Origin: Limnohabitans sp. Rim28
Lineage (GTDB): Bacteria; Pseudomonadota; Gammaproteobacteria; Burkholderiales; Burkholderiaceae_C
DNA: 64,000 nucleotides
Direction: 5' to 3'
NCBI RefSeq assembly: GCF_000293865.2
Contig: NZ_ALKN02000001.1
Span: 1-64,000, forward strand
The notes under the pieces are model-generated. The model was not told the origin of the DNA. It saw only the letters and a list, made by a program, of their open reading frames with translations, and ran no database searches. A program made the position numbers and the translations under genes. Shown piece by piece: positions 8,032 through 17,351 of the stretch (within the stretch, counting starts at the first letter, position 1; the number at the start of each line of letters is the position of its first letter).

Positions 8032-10638
8032 ATGCGCTTAGACAAATTGACGACCAAATTTCACGAGGCCTTGTCCGATGCCCAGTCATTGGCGCTGGGT
8101 GGGGATCATGCTTACATTGAGCCCGCACACGTTTTGCTGGCGATGCTCAAACAGGACGACGGCCCCAAATCTTTGCTGATGCGAGCCGGCGTGCAAGTAC
8201 CCGGTTTGTTGCTGGCCACCGAAACGATGGTGCACCGCTTCCCCAAAGTGACGGGGCAAGACCAAGTTCAGGTGGGACCCGATTTGGCCAAATTGCTGCA
8301 AGCTGCCGAGAAAGAATCGATCAAACGGGGCGATGCTTTCATTGCCAGTGAGCTCTTTTTGTTGGCCTTGGCTGACAACAAAGGTGACATCGGGCGTTTG
8401 GTCAAAGAGCAGGGCTTGAGCAGAAAGAGCCTGGAATCGGCCATCGATGCAGTGCGCGGCGGTCAAAACGTGGGCAGCGCCGAATCCGAAGGGCAACGCG
8501 AAGCCCTGAAAAAATACTGCATTGATCTGACGGAACGCGCTCGCATGGGCAAGTTGGACCCGGTGATTGGTCGCGACGATGAAATCCGGCGGGCCATTCA
8601 GGTTTTGCAACGCCGCACAAAAAACAACCCTGTTTTGATCGGAGAACCGGGCGTTGGCAAAACGGCCATCGTCGAGGGCTTGGCCCAGCGCATCGTGGCA
8701 GGTGAGGTGCCCGATTCCCTCAAGGGCAAACGTGTCTTGTCACTCGACATGGCCGCTTTGTTGGCCGGAGCCAAGTTCCGGGGTGAGTTTGAAGAGCGCC
8801 TCAAAACCGTACTCAGTGAGCTGGCCAAAGACGAGGGAATGACCATTGTCTTCATTGACGAGCTGCACACCATGGTGGGTGCGGGCAAGGCCGAGGGGGC
8901 GATGGATGCGGGCAACATGCTCAAACCTGCTTTGGCCCGTGGCGAACTCCATTGCGTGGGCGCCACCACTCTGGATGAATACCGTAAGTACATTGAAAAA
9001 GACGCCGCTTTGGAGCGCCGTTTCCAAAAAATACTGGTCAACGAACCTTCTGTTGAAGCCACCATTGCGATTTTGCGGGGCTTGCAAGAGAAGTATGAAA
9101 TTCACCATGGTGTGGACATCACCGACCCGGCCATCGTGGCCGCGGCCGAGCTGAGCCACCGCTATATCACCGACCGCTTTTTGCCTGACAAGGCCATTGA
9201 TTTGATCGATGAGGCCGCCGCCAAGATCAAAATTGAGATCGATTCAAAGCCTGAGGTCATGGACAAGCTGGATCGCCGTTTGATCCAATTGCAAATTGAG
9301 CGTGAGGCCGTTCGCAGGGAAAACGACGAAGCCTCGCAAAAACGGTTCGCCCTGATTGAAGAAGAGATTGAAAAACTCAAAAAAGAAGCCGCTGACCTGG
9401 AGGAAATTTGGCACGCTGAAAAAGCCCAAGCCCAGGGTGGTCAACAAGTGCGCGAAGAAATCGACCAATTGCGCCAGCAGATCGAGGAGCTGACCCGCAA
9501 GGGAGATTTCAACAAGGTCGCAGAGCTCCAATACGGCAAGTTGCCAGCCCTGGAAAAAACACTCAAAGAAGTTCAAGCCAAAGAGTCCGCGCCAGGCGAT
9601 AAACCTGTGCATCGCTTGCTGCGCACCCAAGTAGGTGCCGAAGAAATTGCCGAGGTGGTGTCTCGCGCGACGGGCATTCCGGTCTCGAAAATGATGCAAG
9701 GTGAGCGCGAAAAATTGCTGCAAATGGAAGACAAACTGCATCAACGGGTTGTGGGCCAAGACGAAGCCATTGCCGCGGTCGCCAACGCCATTCGACGGTC
9801 TCGATCAGGCCTGTCCGATCCGAACCGACCCACAGGTTCTTTTTTATTTTTAGGGCCAACGGGTGTTGGAAAGACTGAACTTTGCAAGGCCTTGGCGGGG
9901 TTTTTGTTTGACAGTGAAGACCACCTGATTCGCATGGACATGAGTGAGTTCATGGAAAAACACTCGGTCGCGCGCTTGATCGGTGCGCCGCCAGGGTATG
10001 TCGGCTACGAGGAGGGTGGTTATTTGACCGAGGTTGTGCGCCGCAAGCCCTACAGCGTGCTGCTGCTGGATGAAGTCGAAAAGGCCCACCCGGATGTGTT
10101 CAACGTCTTGCTGCAAGTCCTTGACGATGGCCGTTTGACAGATGGTCAAGGGCGCACCGTAGATTTCAAAAACACCGTGATTGTGATGACCTCCAATTTG
10201 GGTTCGCACTTGATTCAGTCTATGGTGGGGCAGCCCGCTGAAGACATCAAGGACGCGGTCTGGGATGAGCTCAAGGCCCATTTCCGTCCGGAGTTTTTGA
10301 ACCGCATCGATGAGACGGTGGTGTTCCACGGCTTGGATGCTGAACACATTGCCAGCATTGCCAAAATACAGTTGCAGGTCCTTCAAACCCGACTTGCCCG
10401 CATGGATTTAAGTTTGCAAGTGAGTGCCGCTGCCCTGTCCGAGTTGGCAAAGGTGGGTTTTGACCCGGTGTTCGGTGCCCGCCCATTGAAGCGGGCGATT
10501 CAGCAGCGCCTGGAAAACCCCTTGTCCAAACTCTTGTTGGAAGGGCGTTTCCCGCCCAAATGCAGCATCGAGGTGTCGGTCGATCCTGTTCGAAATCCAG
10601 GACATTTTGATTTCAAGGTGGTCGAACAACCCGTTTGA
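8032..10638 (+). CDS. clpB: ATP-dependent disaggregase ClpB
   Basis: An 868-residue Hsp100 chaperone that forms hexamers and, with DnaK, pulls polypeptides out of aggregates after heat stress. Domains in order: the Clp N-domain with two repeats (about 1-150), AAA-1 with Walker A GEPGVGKT near residue 204 and Walker B FIDELHT, the long coiled-coil middle domain (about 410-530) that distinguishes ClpB from ClpA, and AAA-2 with GPTGVGKTE near residue 608. It lacks the IGF-type ClpP loop, as expected. The ATG with GGAG seven bases upstream is chosen over an upstream in-frame TTG that lies inside the promoter. Regulation by sigma-32 is supported by the promoter just upstream. Confidence 0.98.
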   Translation: MRLDKLTTKFHEALSDAQSLALGGDHAYIEPAHVLLAMLKQDDGPKSLLMRAGVQVPGLLLATETMVHRFPKVTGQDQVQVGPDLAKLLQAAEKESIKRGDAFIASELFLLALADNKGDIGRLVKEQGLSRKSLESAIDAVRGGQNVGSAESEGQREALKKYCIDLTERARMGKLDPVIGRDDEIRRAIQVLQRRTKNNPVLIGEPGVGKTAIVEGLAQRIVAGEVPDSLKGKRVLSLDMAALLAGAKFRGEFEERLKTVLSELAKDEGMTIVFIDELHTMVGAGKAEGAMDAGNMLKPALARGELHCVGATTLDEYRKYIEKDAALERRFQKILVNEPSVEATIAILRGLQEKYEIHHGVDITDPAIVAAAELSHRYITDRFLPDKAIDLIDEAAAKIKIEIDSKPEVMDKLDRRLIQLQIEREAVRRENDEASQKRFALIEEEIEKLKKEAADLEEIWHAEKAQAQGGQQVREEIDQLRQQIEELTRKGDFNKVAELQYGKLPALEKTLKEVQAKESAPGDKPVHRLLRTQVGAEEIAEVVSRATGIPVSKMMQGEREKLLQMEDKLHQRVVGQDEAIAAVANAIRRSRSGLSDPNRPTGSFLFLGPTGVGKTELCKALAGFLFDSEDHLIRMDMSEFMEKHSVARLIGAPPGYVGYEEGGYLTEVVRRKPYSVLLLDEVEKAHPDVFNVLLQVLDDGRLTDGQGRTVDFKNTVIVMTSNLGSHLIQSMVGQPAEDIKDAVWDELKAHFRPEFLNRIDETVVFHGLDAEHIASIAKIQLQVLQTRLARMDLSLQVSAAALSELAKVGFDPVFGARPLKRAIQQRLENPLSKLLLEGRFPPKCSIEVSVDPVRNPGHFDFKVVEQPV

Positions 10639-10710
10639 TGGCCATGCCATCGTGGGCGCCTCATTCGCGGCTGTGACAGTTGACCGGTGCGGTCTTGGGC
10701 ACAATAAGGC

Positions 10711-12414
10711 ATGACCTCAAAAATTGCCGGCCACCTGCTCGTTGAATGCCTCTTGGCCCAAGGCGTTACCCATGCTTTTGGCGTTCCCGGGGAAAGTTAT
10801 TTGGCGGTGCTGGATGGCTTTCACTTGTACCGCGACAGCATTCAGTTTGTCACCTGTAGGCAAGAGGGCGGGGCGTCCTTCATGGCCGAGGCGCAAGGCA
10901 AACTCACAGGGCGACCTGGTATTTGCTTTGTGACCCGTGGACCCGGTGCCACCAATGCCTCCATTGGCGTTCATACCGCATTCCAAGACTCCACACCTAT
11001 GGTGTTGTTTGTGGGGGACGTGGCCAGCGAAACACGCGACCGCGAGGCTTTTCAAGAAATGGACTACACCCATTTTTTTGGGCCCTCTACCAAAGGCATG
11101 GCCAAGCGGGTCGAGCGCGTGGACGACCCTGAGCGCTTGCCCGAGTACGTTGCCCGTGCCTTTGCCACGGCCATGAACGGCCGTCCTGGGCCAGTGGTTT
11201 TGGTCTTGCCTGAGGACATGCTGACCCAACCCGTCAAAGCAGTCGCCTTGCCACGCTTGGAGGCTATTCAAGCCTGGAGCGATCCTGGCGCTTTGCGCAC
11301 GCTCCGAGACATGCTTTTGGCTGCTCGCAAACCGTTGGTCATCGCTGGAGGGGGCGGGTGGACCACGCAGTCTGCGCAAGCCCTTCAGCGTTTTGCCGAA
11401 AACTGGCAGTTGCCTGTCACCAACGCTTTCCGCTTTCAAGACACGTTTGACAACCACCATGCCTTGTATGCAGGTGATGTTGGCATCGGCATAGGTCCTG
11501 CCTTGGCCCAGCGCGTTCGCGATGCCGATTTGATCCTGGCCATTGGTCCACGCTTGGGCGAAATGACAACAGGTGGGTACACCTTGCTGCAAGCACCCAA
11601 AACACGCCAAAAGCTGGTGCATATCCATGCCAGTGCTGAAGAGCTGAACCGGGTTTATCAAGCCGATTTGGCCATCCACGCCACCATGAATGCAGCTGCC
11701 CGAAGCCTTGAGGTCTTGACCGCACCCCATGAACTCCCTTGGTCAGGTTGGACGCAGTCGGCCCATGCGGACTATCTGGCCAACTTGAAGCCACAAACAT
11801 TGCCCGGCGCTATCGACATGCCGGCCATTGTTGCAACGCTGCAAAAGCATCTTCCCGTGGATGCCGTGCTCACCAACGGTGCAGGCAACTTCGCCAGTTG
11901 GATGCATCGCTTTTACAAACACCATGGCTTGGTCAAGGGACATAAAACACAGCTGGCGCCGACCGTGGGTGCGATGGGTTACGGCGTCCCTGCAGGTATT
12001 GCCGCAAATTTGTTGACGGGTCGACTGGCTTTCACCATTGCCGGAGACGGTGACTTTCTCATGAACGGCCAAGAATTGGCCACAGCGGTTCAGCATGGCG
12101 GCAAGAGCATCATCGTGTTGCTCAACAACGGCATGTACGGCACCATTCGCATGCACCAAGAGCGTGAATACCCAGAGCACGTGACCGGATCAAAACTGCA
12201 AAATCCGGACTTTGCGGCCTTGGCACAAGCCTACGGATATGCAGGCGTCCGAATCGTGAAAACTGAGGGTTTTGAAGCAGCTTTGCTAGACGCGCTTGCG
12301 CGCCCACAAGGCACACTGATCGAGGTGATTCTGGACCCAGAAGTCATAACCACCCGCGGCACACTGAGCGCCATCACCCAAGCAGCCTTGGCCAAGCAAG
12401 AAACGGCGGGTTGA
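10711..12414 (+). CDS. Thiamine-diphosphate enzyme, acetolactate synthase large-subunit-like
   Basis: A 567-residue protein of the IlvB-like ThDP family. The PYR domain carries the catalytic glutamate E52 in CRQEGGASF. A central Rossmann-like domain follows (residues about 190-330). The PP domain has the ThDP/Mg motif beginning GDGD at residues 445-448 and ending with NN in LLNNGMYG. No small regulatory subunit gene (ilvN) and no ilvC lie nearby, so a biosynthetic acetolactate synthase is unlikely. A catabolic ThDP decarboxylase or lyase of unknown substrate is more plausible. AAGG precedes the ATG. A TTGACC box at 10680-10685 with a CAATAA-like -10 would give a very short or absent leader. 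A terminator follows. Confidence 0.85.
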   Translation: MTSKIAGHLLVECLLAQGVTHAFGVPGESYLAVLDGFHLYRDSIQFVTCRQEGGASFMAEAQGKLTGRPGICFVTRGPGATNASIGVHTAFQDSTPMVLFVGDVASETRDREAFQEMDYTHFFGPSTKGMAKRVERVDDPERLPEYVARAFATAMNGRPGPVVLVLPEDMLTQPVKAVALPRLEAIQAWSDPGALRTLRDMLLAARKPLVIAGGGGWTTQSAQALQRFAENWQLPVTNAFRFQDTFDNHHALYAGDVGIGIGPALAQRVRDADLILAIGPRLGEMTTGGYTLLQAPKTRQKLVHIHASAEELNRVYQADLAIHATMNAAARSLEVLTAPHELPWSGWTQSAHADYLANLKPQTLPGAIDMPAIVATLQKHLPVDAVLTNGAGNFASWMHRFYKHHGLVKGHKTQLAPTVGAMGYGVPAGIAANLLTGRLAFTIAGDGDFLMNGQELATAVQHGGKSIIVLLNNGMYGTIRMHQEREYPEHVTGSKLQNPDFAALAQAYGYAGVRIVKTEGFEAALLDALARPQGTLIEVILDPEVITTRGTLSAITQAALAKQETAG

Positions 12415-12470
12415 GCCCAAGATGAACTTTGTTTGTGCTGCAGTCAGCAGCGATTGTTTTTTTGTAATCA

Positions 12471-12500
12471 ACAAAAAACCCGCCTAGGCGGGTTTTTTGT
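12471..12500. terminator. Bidirectional Rho-independent terminator
   Basis: A palindrome with core CCCGCC / GGCGGG around a TA centre, flanked by A6 on the left and T6 on the right, so a U-run follows the stem on either strand. It lies between the ends of the convergent ThDP-enzyme gene and the SWIB-domain gene and can serve both. Confidence 0.88.
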
Positions 12501-12516
12501 TGAAAGCGCATTCGAA

Positions 12517-12921
12517 TTACTTCAAGTGCTTGCCGATCAAGCCGGCCATCTCAAACATGGTGACTTGAGCTTTACCGAAGACAGCCTTGAGTTTGTCGTC
12601 GGCATTGATGGCGCGGCGGTTCACGCTGTCTTGCAGGTTGTGTTTCTTGATGTAGATCCACATTTTGCTGACCACTTCGGTACGTGGCAGTGGGGTTGAG
12701 CCCACCACAGCAGCCAATGCAGCGCTAGGAGTCAATGCTTTCATGAAAGCCGGGTTAGGTGTGCGCTTGGCGGCCGGAGCAGCTTTTTTGGCAGGCGCCT
12801 TAGCGGCTACTTTTTTTGCAGGTGCTGCTGCTTTTTTAGCTGGAGCAGCTTTGGTTGCCGGTGCTGCTTTTTTAGCGGGTGCTGCAGCTTTTTTGGCCGG
12901 GGTTTTTTTCGCAGTTGCCAT
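12517..12921 (-). CDS. SWIB/MDM2-domain protein with histone H1-like N-terminal tail
   Basis: A 134-residue small DNA-associated protein. Residues 1-53 are almost only Ala, Lys, Pro and Thr in AKK/PAKK repeats, like the tail of bacterial histone H1 homologues. Residues about 59-133 form a SWIB domain (MKALTPSAALAAVVG, PLPRTEVVSKMWIYIKKHNLQD, the INADDKLKAVFG turn). Such proteins are common in Burkholderiales and Chlamydiae. They are presumed to bind or compact nucleoid DNA, but the target is not known. The chosen ATG is preceded by AGGAAA; the frame is open further upstream but not in a tail-like composition. Expression is likely from the minus-strand promoter at 12986-13014. Confidence 0.88.
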   Translation of the reverse strand: MATAKKTPAKKAAAPAKKAAPATKAAPAKKAAAPAKKVAAKAPAKKAAPAAKRTPNPAFMKALTPSAALAAVVGSTPLPRTEVVSKMWIYIKKHNLQDSVNRRAINADDKLKAVFGKAQVTMFEMAGLIGKHLK

Positions 12922-12985
12922 GATGAGTTTCCTTTGGTCGGAAGTGGGTTCGCCGCTGATAAACGGTGTGTTTACAGCTAGAGCG

Positions 12986-13014
12986 ATGCTAATGGAGAAA
13001 CGGGTAGTTTCCAA
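12986..13014 (-). promoter_or_regulatory. Candidate sigma-70 promoter of the SWIB-domain gene
   Basis: Read on the minus strand: TTGGAA (13014-13009), a 17-base spacer, then TAGCAT (12991-12986). Each box matches consensus at four of six positions, with ideal spacing. Transcription would start near 12979 and give a leader of about 58 bases. Confidence 0.4.
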
Positions 13015-13333
13015 GTGAAAAAATCATTTTTATCTAGGTGTTGTTCCTGATTTCCACACTTCATCGTTTTTTTCTACCTATTGTCTTTTCTGTTGCATGT
13101 TTCCCTTGTTCTTTGAATTGGATGCTGCACATCGCTTCAGTTCTTTGGTTTGGTGGTGGTGTTGGTGGTTTTTTTAAACGAGATGCCATTGGCGTTTTCA
13201 CAATTCATTTTAGGTTTTTGCAATGTGGAATTTTTGTTTCTGCTGCTTGCTTTAACGCCTTTTGAATGTGAAGTTGTTTTTTGCATGGTGACAAATGCCT
13301 TTCAAGTCATTGATTTTAAACAAATAAAAATAA

Positions 13334-13354
13334 GTCTTATATAAGACATAAGAT
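13334..13354 (+). promoter_or_regulatory. Operator-like palindrome 1 upstream of aceA
   Basis: The first 14 bases (GTCTTATATAAGAC) are a perfect palindrome. They are followed by a further half-site-like TAAGAT, giving a 21-base unit that recurs 30 bp downstream with two mismatches. The pattern suits a dimeric DNA-binding regulator, identity unknown. Confidence 0.6.
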
Positions 13355-13363
13355 CAATTAACA

Positions 13364-13384
13364 GTCTTATATAAGAGTTAAGAT
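13364..13384 (+). promoter_or_regulatory. Operator-like palindrome 2 upstream of aceA
   Basis: The second copy of the 21-base unit, with core TCTTATATAAGA intact and the outer pair changed (G...G). Its centre is exactly 30 bp from the first, about three helical turns, so two dimers could bind on the same face. The TATA-like core may overlap the aceA -10 region. It ends 68 bases before the aceA ATG. Confidence 0.6.
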
Positions 13385-13452
13385 TGGATCAACGACACAG
13401 CAGACAGTGCTGCAAAAGTCGTCTGATTTCAACTTGACCACAGGAGCTACCC

Positions 13453-14784
13453 ATGTCATCCAATAGCACTCAAACATTAAGCCGTGAACAACAAATTGCC
13501 GCTCTCGAAAAAGATTGGGCAACGAATCCACGTTGGAAAGGCGTCAAGCGCGGTTACTCTGCTGCCGACGTCGTTCGCCTCAGGGGCAGCATGCCGATTG
13601 AGCACACCTTGGCTAAGCGTGGCGCAGAAAAACTTTGGGAAAAAGTCAATGGTGGTGCCAAGAAGGGCTATGTCAATTCCTTCGGTGCCATCAGTGCAGG
13701 CCAAGCCATGCAACAGGCCAAGGCTGGTTTGGAAGCCGTGTATTTGTCGGGTTGGCAAGTGGCCGCGGACGGCAACACGTCAGAAACCATGTACCCCGAC
13801 CAATCACTTTACGCCTACGACTCGGTGCCGACCATGGTGCGCCGCATCAACAACACTTTCAAGCGCGCCGACGAAATTCAGTGGGGCCGAGGCATCAACC
13901 CGGGCGACAAAGAATTCATTGACTACTTCCTGCCCATCGTGGCCGATGCAGAAGCGGGATTTGGCGGCGTGTTGAATGCGTTTGAATTGATGAAGAACAT
14001 GATCGCCTCCGGCGCTGCCGGTGTGCACTTTGAAGACCAATTGGCAGCCGTTAAAAAATGCGGTCATATGGGCGGCAAGGTCTTGGTGCCTACCCATGAA
14101 GCCTGCGAAAAGTTGATTTCTGCACGTTTCGCGGCAGACGTCATGGGCACATCGACCATCGTGTTGGCCCGCACCGATGCAGAAGCGGCCAATCTGATCA
14201 CATCAGACCACGATGCCAACGACAAGCCATTCTTGACGGGCGAGCGCACCCAAGAAGGTTTTTACCGCGTTAAAAACGGTTTGGAGCAAGCCATCAGCCG
14301 TGGTGTGGCTTATGCACCTTACGCTGATTTGGTGTGGTGCGAAACTGGCGTGCCAGACATTGGTTTTGCCCGTGAATTCGCGCAAGCTGTTCATGCCGCA
14401 TGTCCAGGCAAGTTGCTCTCCTACAACTGCTCGCCATCGTTCAACTGGAAGAAAAACCTCAACGACAGCCAGATCGCTTCTTTCCAAGAAGACTTGTCGG
14501 ACTTGGGCTACAAATACCAGTTCATCACATTGGCGGGTATCCACATCAACTGGTACAACACTTTCCAGTTTGCCCACGCTTACGCCAATGGCGAAGGCAT
14601 GAAGCATTACGTCAACATGGTGCAAGAGCCTGAGTTCGCTGCCCGTGACAAGGGCTATACCTTTGTGTCGCACCAGCAAGAAGTAGGCGCAGGTTACTTC
14701 GACGACGTGACGACCGTTATCCAAGGCGGTTCGTCTTCTGTGAAAGCCTTGACCGGCTCGACCGAAGAAGAACAGTTCCACTGA
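13453..14784 (+). CDS. aceA: Isocitrate lyase
   Basis: A 443-residue glyoxylate-cycle enzyme that splits isocitrate to glyoxylate and succinate, allowing growth on acetate or fatty acids. The catalytic signature KKCGHMGGK is at residues 201-209, with catalytic Cys203. Also seen are [10 protein letters not shown] (substrate and Mg binding) and [13 protein letters not shown], and the late [10 protein letters not shown] motif. Length matches the approximately 430-residue bacterial class. AGGAG just upstream supports the ATG. It is preceded by two palindromes likely to control it. It converges on monomeric icd, which competes for the same substrate, with a shared terminator between them. Malate synthase is not in the window. 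Confidence 0.98.
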   Translation: MSSNSTQTLSREQQIAALEKDWATNPRWKGVKRGYSAADVVRLRGSMPIEHTLAKRGAEKLWEKVNGGAKKGYVNSFGAISAGQAMQQAKAGLEAVYLSGWQVAADGNTSETMYPDQSLYAYDSVPTMVRRINNTFKRADEIQWGRGINPGDKEFIDYFLPIVADAEAGFGGVLNAFELMKNMIASGAAGVHFEDQLAAVKKCGHMGGKVLVPTHEACEKLISARFAADVMGTSTIVLARTDAEAANLITSDHDANDKPFLTGERTQEGFYRVKNGLEQAISRGVAYAPYADLVWCETGVPDIGFAREFAQAVHAACPGKLLSYNCSPSFNWKKNLNDSQIASFQEDLSDLGYKYQFITLAGIHINWYNTFQFAHAYANGEGMKHYVNMVQEPEFAARDKGYTFVSHQQEVGAGYFDDVTTVIQGGSSSVKALTGSTEEEQFH

Positions 14785-14825
14785 TGGCTGTGTGAGCCTG
14801 CCGTGGGCAGGTTTCATGCGTGTAC

Positions 14826-14853
14826 AAAAAAGCCACCTTGCGGTGGCTTTTTT
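14826..14853. terminator. Bidirectional terminator between aceA and icd
   Basis: A GCCACC / GGTGGC stem with a TTGC loop, extended by A6 on the left pairing with T6 on the right. A U-run follows on both strands. It lies between two convergent genes and can end both transcripts. Confidence 0.9.
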
Positions 14854-14887
14854 GATGGCGTGTTCACCTCTCGGTGAGCAGGGCGTC

Positions 14888-17125
14888 TCACATGGCTTTC
14901 AGTGCATCGTTGAATGTTTTGCTCGGGCACATGATGGTCTGTAACTTCTCAGCTGAGGGGAAGTAATAACCACCGATGTCCACCGGTTTGCCTTGAACAG
15001 CTTGGAATTCACCAACGATTGTTTTTTCTTGCGCTGTCAGTGTTTTGGCCAAGGACTCGAACTGCTTTGCCAGTTCGGCATCGTCGGTTTGCGCGGCCAA
15101 TTCTTGTGCCCAGTACATAGCCAAATAGAACTGGCTCCCACGGTTGTCGAGTTGGCCTGTCTTGGGAGACGGATTCTTGTTGTTGTCCAAGAGCTTGCCA
15201 GTGGCAGCATCCAAGGTCTTTGCCAAAACCCCAGCCTTTTTGTTGCCGGTCTTCAGGCCCAGGTCTTCCAGCGACACGGCCAGCGCCAAAAACTCACCCA
15301 GCGAGTCCCAACGCAGGTGGTTTTCTTCAACCAACTGCTGCACGTGCTTGGGGGCTGAACCGCCCGCACCGGTTTCATACATGCCGCCACCAGCCATCAA
15401 GGGCACGATGGAGAGCATTTTTGCCGATGTACCCAATTCCATGATCGGGAAAAGATCCGTCAGGTAATCACGCAAAATATTGCCGGTGGCGCTGATGGTG
15501 TCAAAGCCACGCACCACACGCTCCAGTGTGTAACGCATCGCGCGAACTTGGCTCATGATCTGGATTTCAAGACCAGCCGTGTTGTGCTCATGCAGATACA
15601 TTTTCACTTTGGTGATCAGCTGAGCTTCGTGTGGACGGTACTGGTCGAGCCAGAACACCACAGGCATCCCGGAGTTGCGCGCACGAGTCACAGCCAATTT
15701 GACCCAGTCGCGGATCGCAGCGTCTTTGACCTGGCACATGCGCCAGATGTCGCCTTCTTCCACGTCTTGGGACAGGAGTACCTCACCCGTGTTGATGTCG
15801 GTGATGTTGGCCACGCCATCTTCTTGGATTTCAAAAGTCTTGTCGTGCGAGCCGTATTCTTCTGCTTGCTGCGCCATCAAACCGACATTGGGCACTGTGC
15901 CCATGGTCTTGGGGTCGAAAGCGCCATGCCATTTGCAAAAATTAATCATCTCCATGTAGATGCGCGCAAAAGTGGACTCAGGCATCACAGCCTTCACGTC
16001 TTTGAGGCGCCCGTCAGCGCCCCACATTTTTCCGCCGTTGCGGATCATGGCGGGCATAGAGGCGTCCACGATCACGTCGTTGGGTGAATGGAAATTGGTG
16101 ATGCCTTTGGCAGAATCCACCATGGCCAGCTCGGGGCGGCCTTCGTGGCACGCGTGCAGGTCACGCTTGATCTCGTCTTGTTTGGATTGGGGCAAAGTGG
16201 CTACTTTGGCATAGAGATCGGCCATGCCGTTGTTCACGTTCACACCCAGCTCTTTGAACAAGGCACCATGCTTGGCAAACGCATCTTTGTAGAAGATTTT
16301 GACGCAGTGTCCAAACACAATGGGGTGTGAAACCTTCATCATGGTGGCTTTGACGTGCAGCGAGAACATGACACCCGTGGCGTGTGCGTCTTCGATCTCT
16401 TTTTCGTAAAACTCCAACAAAGCCTTCCTGCTCATGAACATGCTGTCGACCACTTCGCGATCCAGCAAGGCCACTTTTTCTTTGAGAACAAGGGTCTTCC
16501 CGGTTTTTGTGATCAGTTCCATCTTCACTTCACGTGGGCGATCCATGGTCATGGATTTCTCGCCGTGGTAAAAATCGCCAGCATGCATGTGTGACACATG
16601 CGAGCGCGAAGCCTGACTCCATTCAGCCATGCTGTGGGGGTTTTTGCGCGCAAACTCTTTGACTGCACGTGGCGCGCGTCGGTCTGAGTTGCCTTCCCGT
16701 AGAACGGGATTCACGGCGGAGCCAATGCACTTGGAATAGCGAGCCTTGATCGACTTCTCCTCGTCGGTTTTAGGCGCATCTGGGTAATCAGGCAACGCAT
16801 AACCCTTCGATTGCAATTCTTTGATGGCCGCTGTCAATTGGCCAACAGAAGCGCTGATGTTGGGCAATTTGATGATGTTGGCATCCGCCTTGAGCGTCAG
16901 TTTGCCCAGCTCAGCCAAATTATTCGGGGCACGTTGCTCGGCAGGCAACACATCAGAAAACTCGCCCAAGATGCGTGCAGCAACTGAAATATCGCTGGTT
17001 TGTACATCGATACCAGCAGGTTTTGTGAATGAGCGAATGACTGGCAAAAAAGCCGCTGTGGCCAACAAAGGCGCTTCGTCGGTCAGTGTGTAAATGATTT
17101 TGGGTCGAGCTGTAGGCGTTGTCAT
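14888..17125 (-). CDS. icd: Isocitrate dehydrogenase (NADP+), monomeric type
   Basis: A 745-residue single-chain enzyme that oxidises isocitrate to 2-oxoglutarate and CO2 in the TCA cycle. It is recognised as the monomeric (IDH-II) class by its size and by segments such as [14 protein letters not shown] at the start, the long [20 protein letters not shown] substrate loop, and [31 protein letters not shown] and [18 protein letters not shown] near the C-terminus. It is unrelated in sequence to the dimeric E. coli Icd. The start is an ATG followed by MTTPTARPK; the ribosome site is weak. It converges with aceA at a shared terminator. No palindrome like those before aceA is seen upstream of it. 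Confidence 0.97.
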   Translation of the reverse strand: MTTPTARPKIIYTLTDEAPLLATAAFLPVIRSFTKPAGIDVQTSDISVAARILGEFSDVLPAEQRAPNNLAELGKLTLKADANIIKLPNISASVGQLTAAIKELQSKGYALPDYPDAPKTDEEKSIKARYSKCIGSAVNPVLREGNSDRRAPRAVKEFARKNPHSMAEWSQASRSHVSHMHAGDFYHGEKSMTMDRPREVKMELITKTGKTLVLKEKVALLDREVVDSMFMSRKALLEFYEKEIEDAHATGVMFSLHVKATMMKVSHPIVFGHCVKIFYKDAFAKHGALFKELGVNVNNGMADLYAKVATLPQSKQDEIKRDLHACHEGRPELAMVDSAKGITNFHSPNDVIVDASMPAMIRNGGKMWGADGRLKDVKAVMPESTFARIYMEMINFCKWHGAFDPKTMGTVPNVGLMAQQAEEYGSHDKTFEIQEDGVANITDINTGEVLLSQDVEEGDIWRMCQVKDAAIRDWVKLAVTRARNSGMPVVFWLDQYRPHEAQLITKVKMYLHEHNTAGLEIQIMSQVRAMRYTLERVVRGFDTISATGNILRDYLTDLFPIMELGTSAKMLSIVPLMAGGGMYETGAGGSAPKHVQQLVEENHLRWDSLGEFLALAVSLEDLGLKTGNKKAGVLAKTLDAATGKLLDNNKNPSPKTGQLDNRGSQFYLAMYWAQELAAQTDDAELAKQFESLAKTLTAQEKTIVGEFQAVQGKPVDIGGYYFPSAEKLQTIMCPSKTFNDALKAM

Positions 17126-17351
17126 CGTCGTGCTTTTTTACAGGATGAAAAAGAAGACCACTATCTTAAACCAAGCATCCCCACATGGGGCTGACGGCAT
17201 CAGCAAATGAAGGTCTTCGTTTGGTGCATTTTGGAAGGGAATTGGTGATGATTTCTTGGCTTTTCATCCAGAAATCAAATGTGTGAAAATCAGAAGTTCT
17301 TTTCTTAAATTTTTTTGCGTTGTCATTGGCCGCGCGTTCGATCACATGTCC

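Larger units (their letters stand above)
12922..13452. other. 531-bp intergenic region, T-rich on the plus strand
   Basis: The longest gene-free stretch in the window, between the divergent SWIB gene and aceA. The middle part (about 13020-13333) is strikingly AT-rich with many T-runs on the plus strand. Short open frames in it (13038-13265 and 13150-13344) are low-complexity Phe/Leu/Val-rich and have no ribosome site, so I do not call them genes. The left edge holds a candidate SWIB promoter and the right edge holds two operator-like palindromes before aceA. I see no tRNA or terminator in the middle. Confidence 0.6.

Noticed and set aside
12479-12492. CCCGCCTAGGCGGG palindrome as a protein-binding operator
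   Set aside because: Its flanking A6 and T6 tracts and position between convergent gene ends fit an intrinsic terminator better than an operator.
13038-13344. Two short plus-strand open frames in the T-rich spacer
   Set aside because: Phe/Leu/Val-rich translation of a T-rich stretch, no ribosome site, no domain. Open frames arise easily where T-runs dominate.
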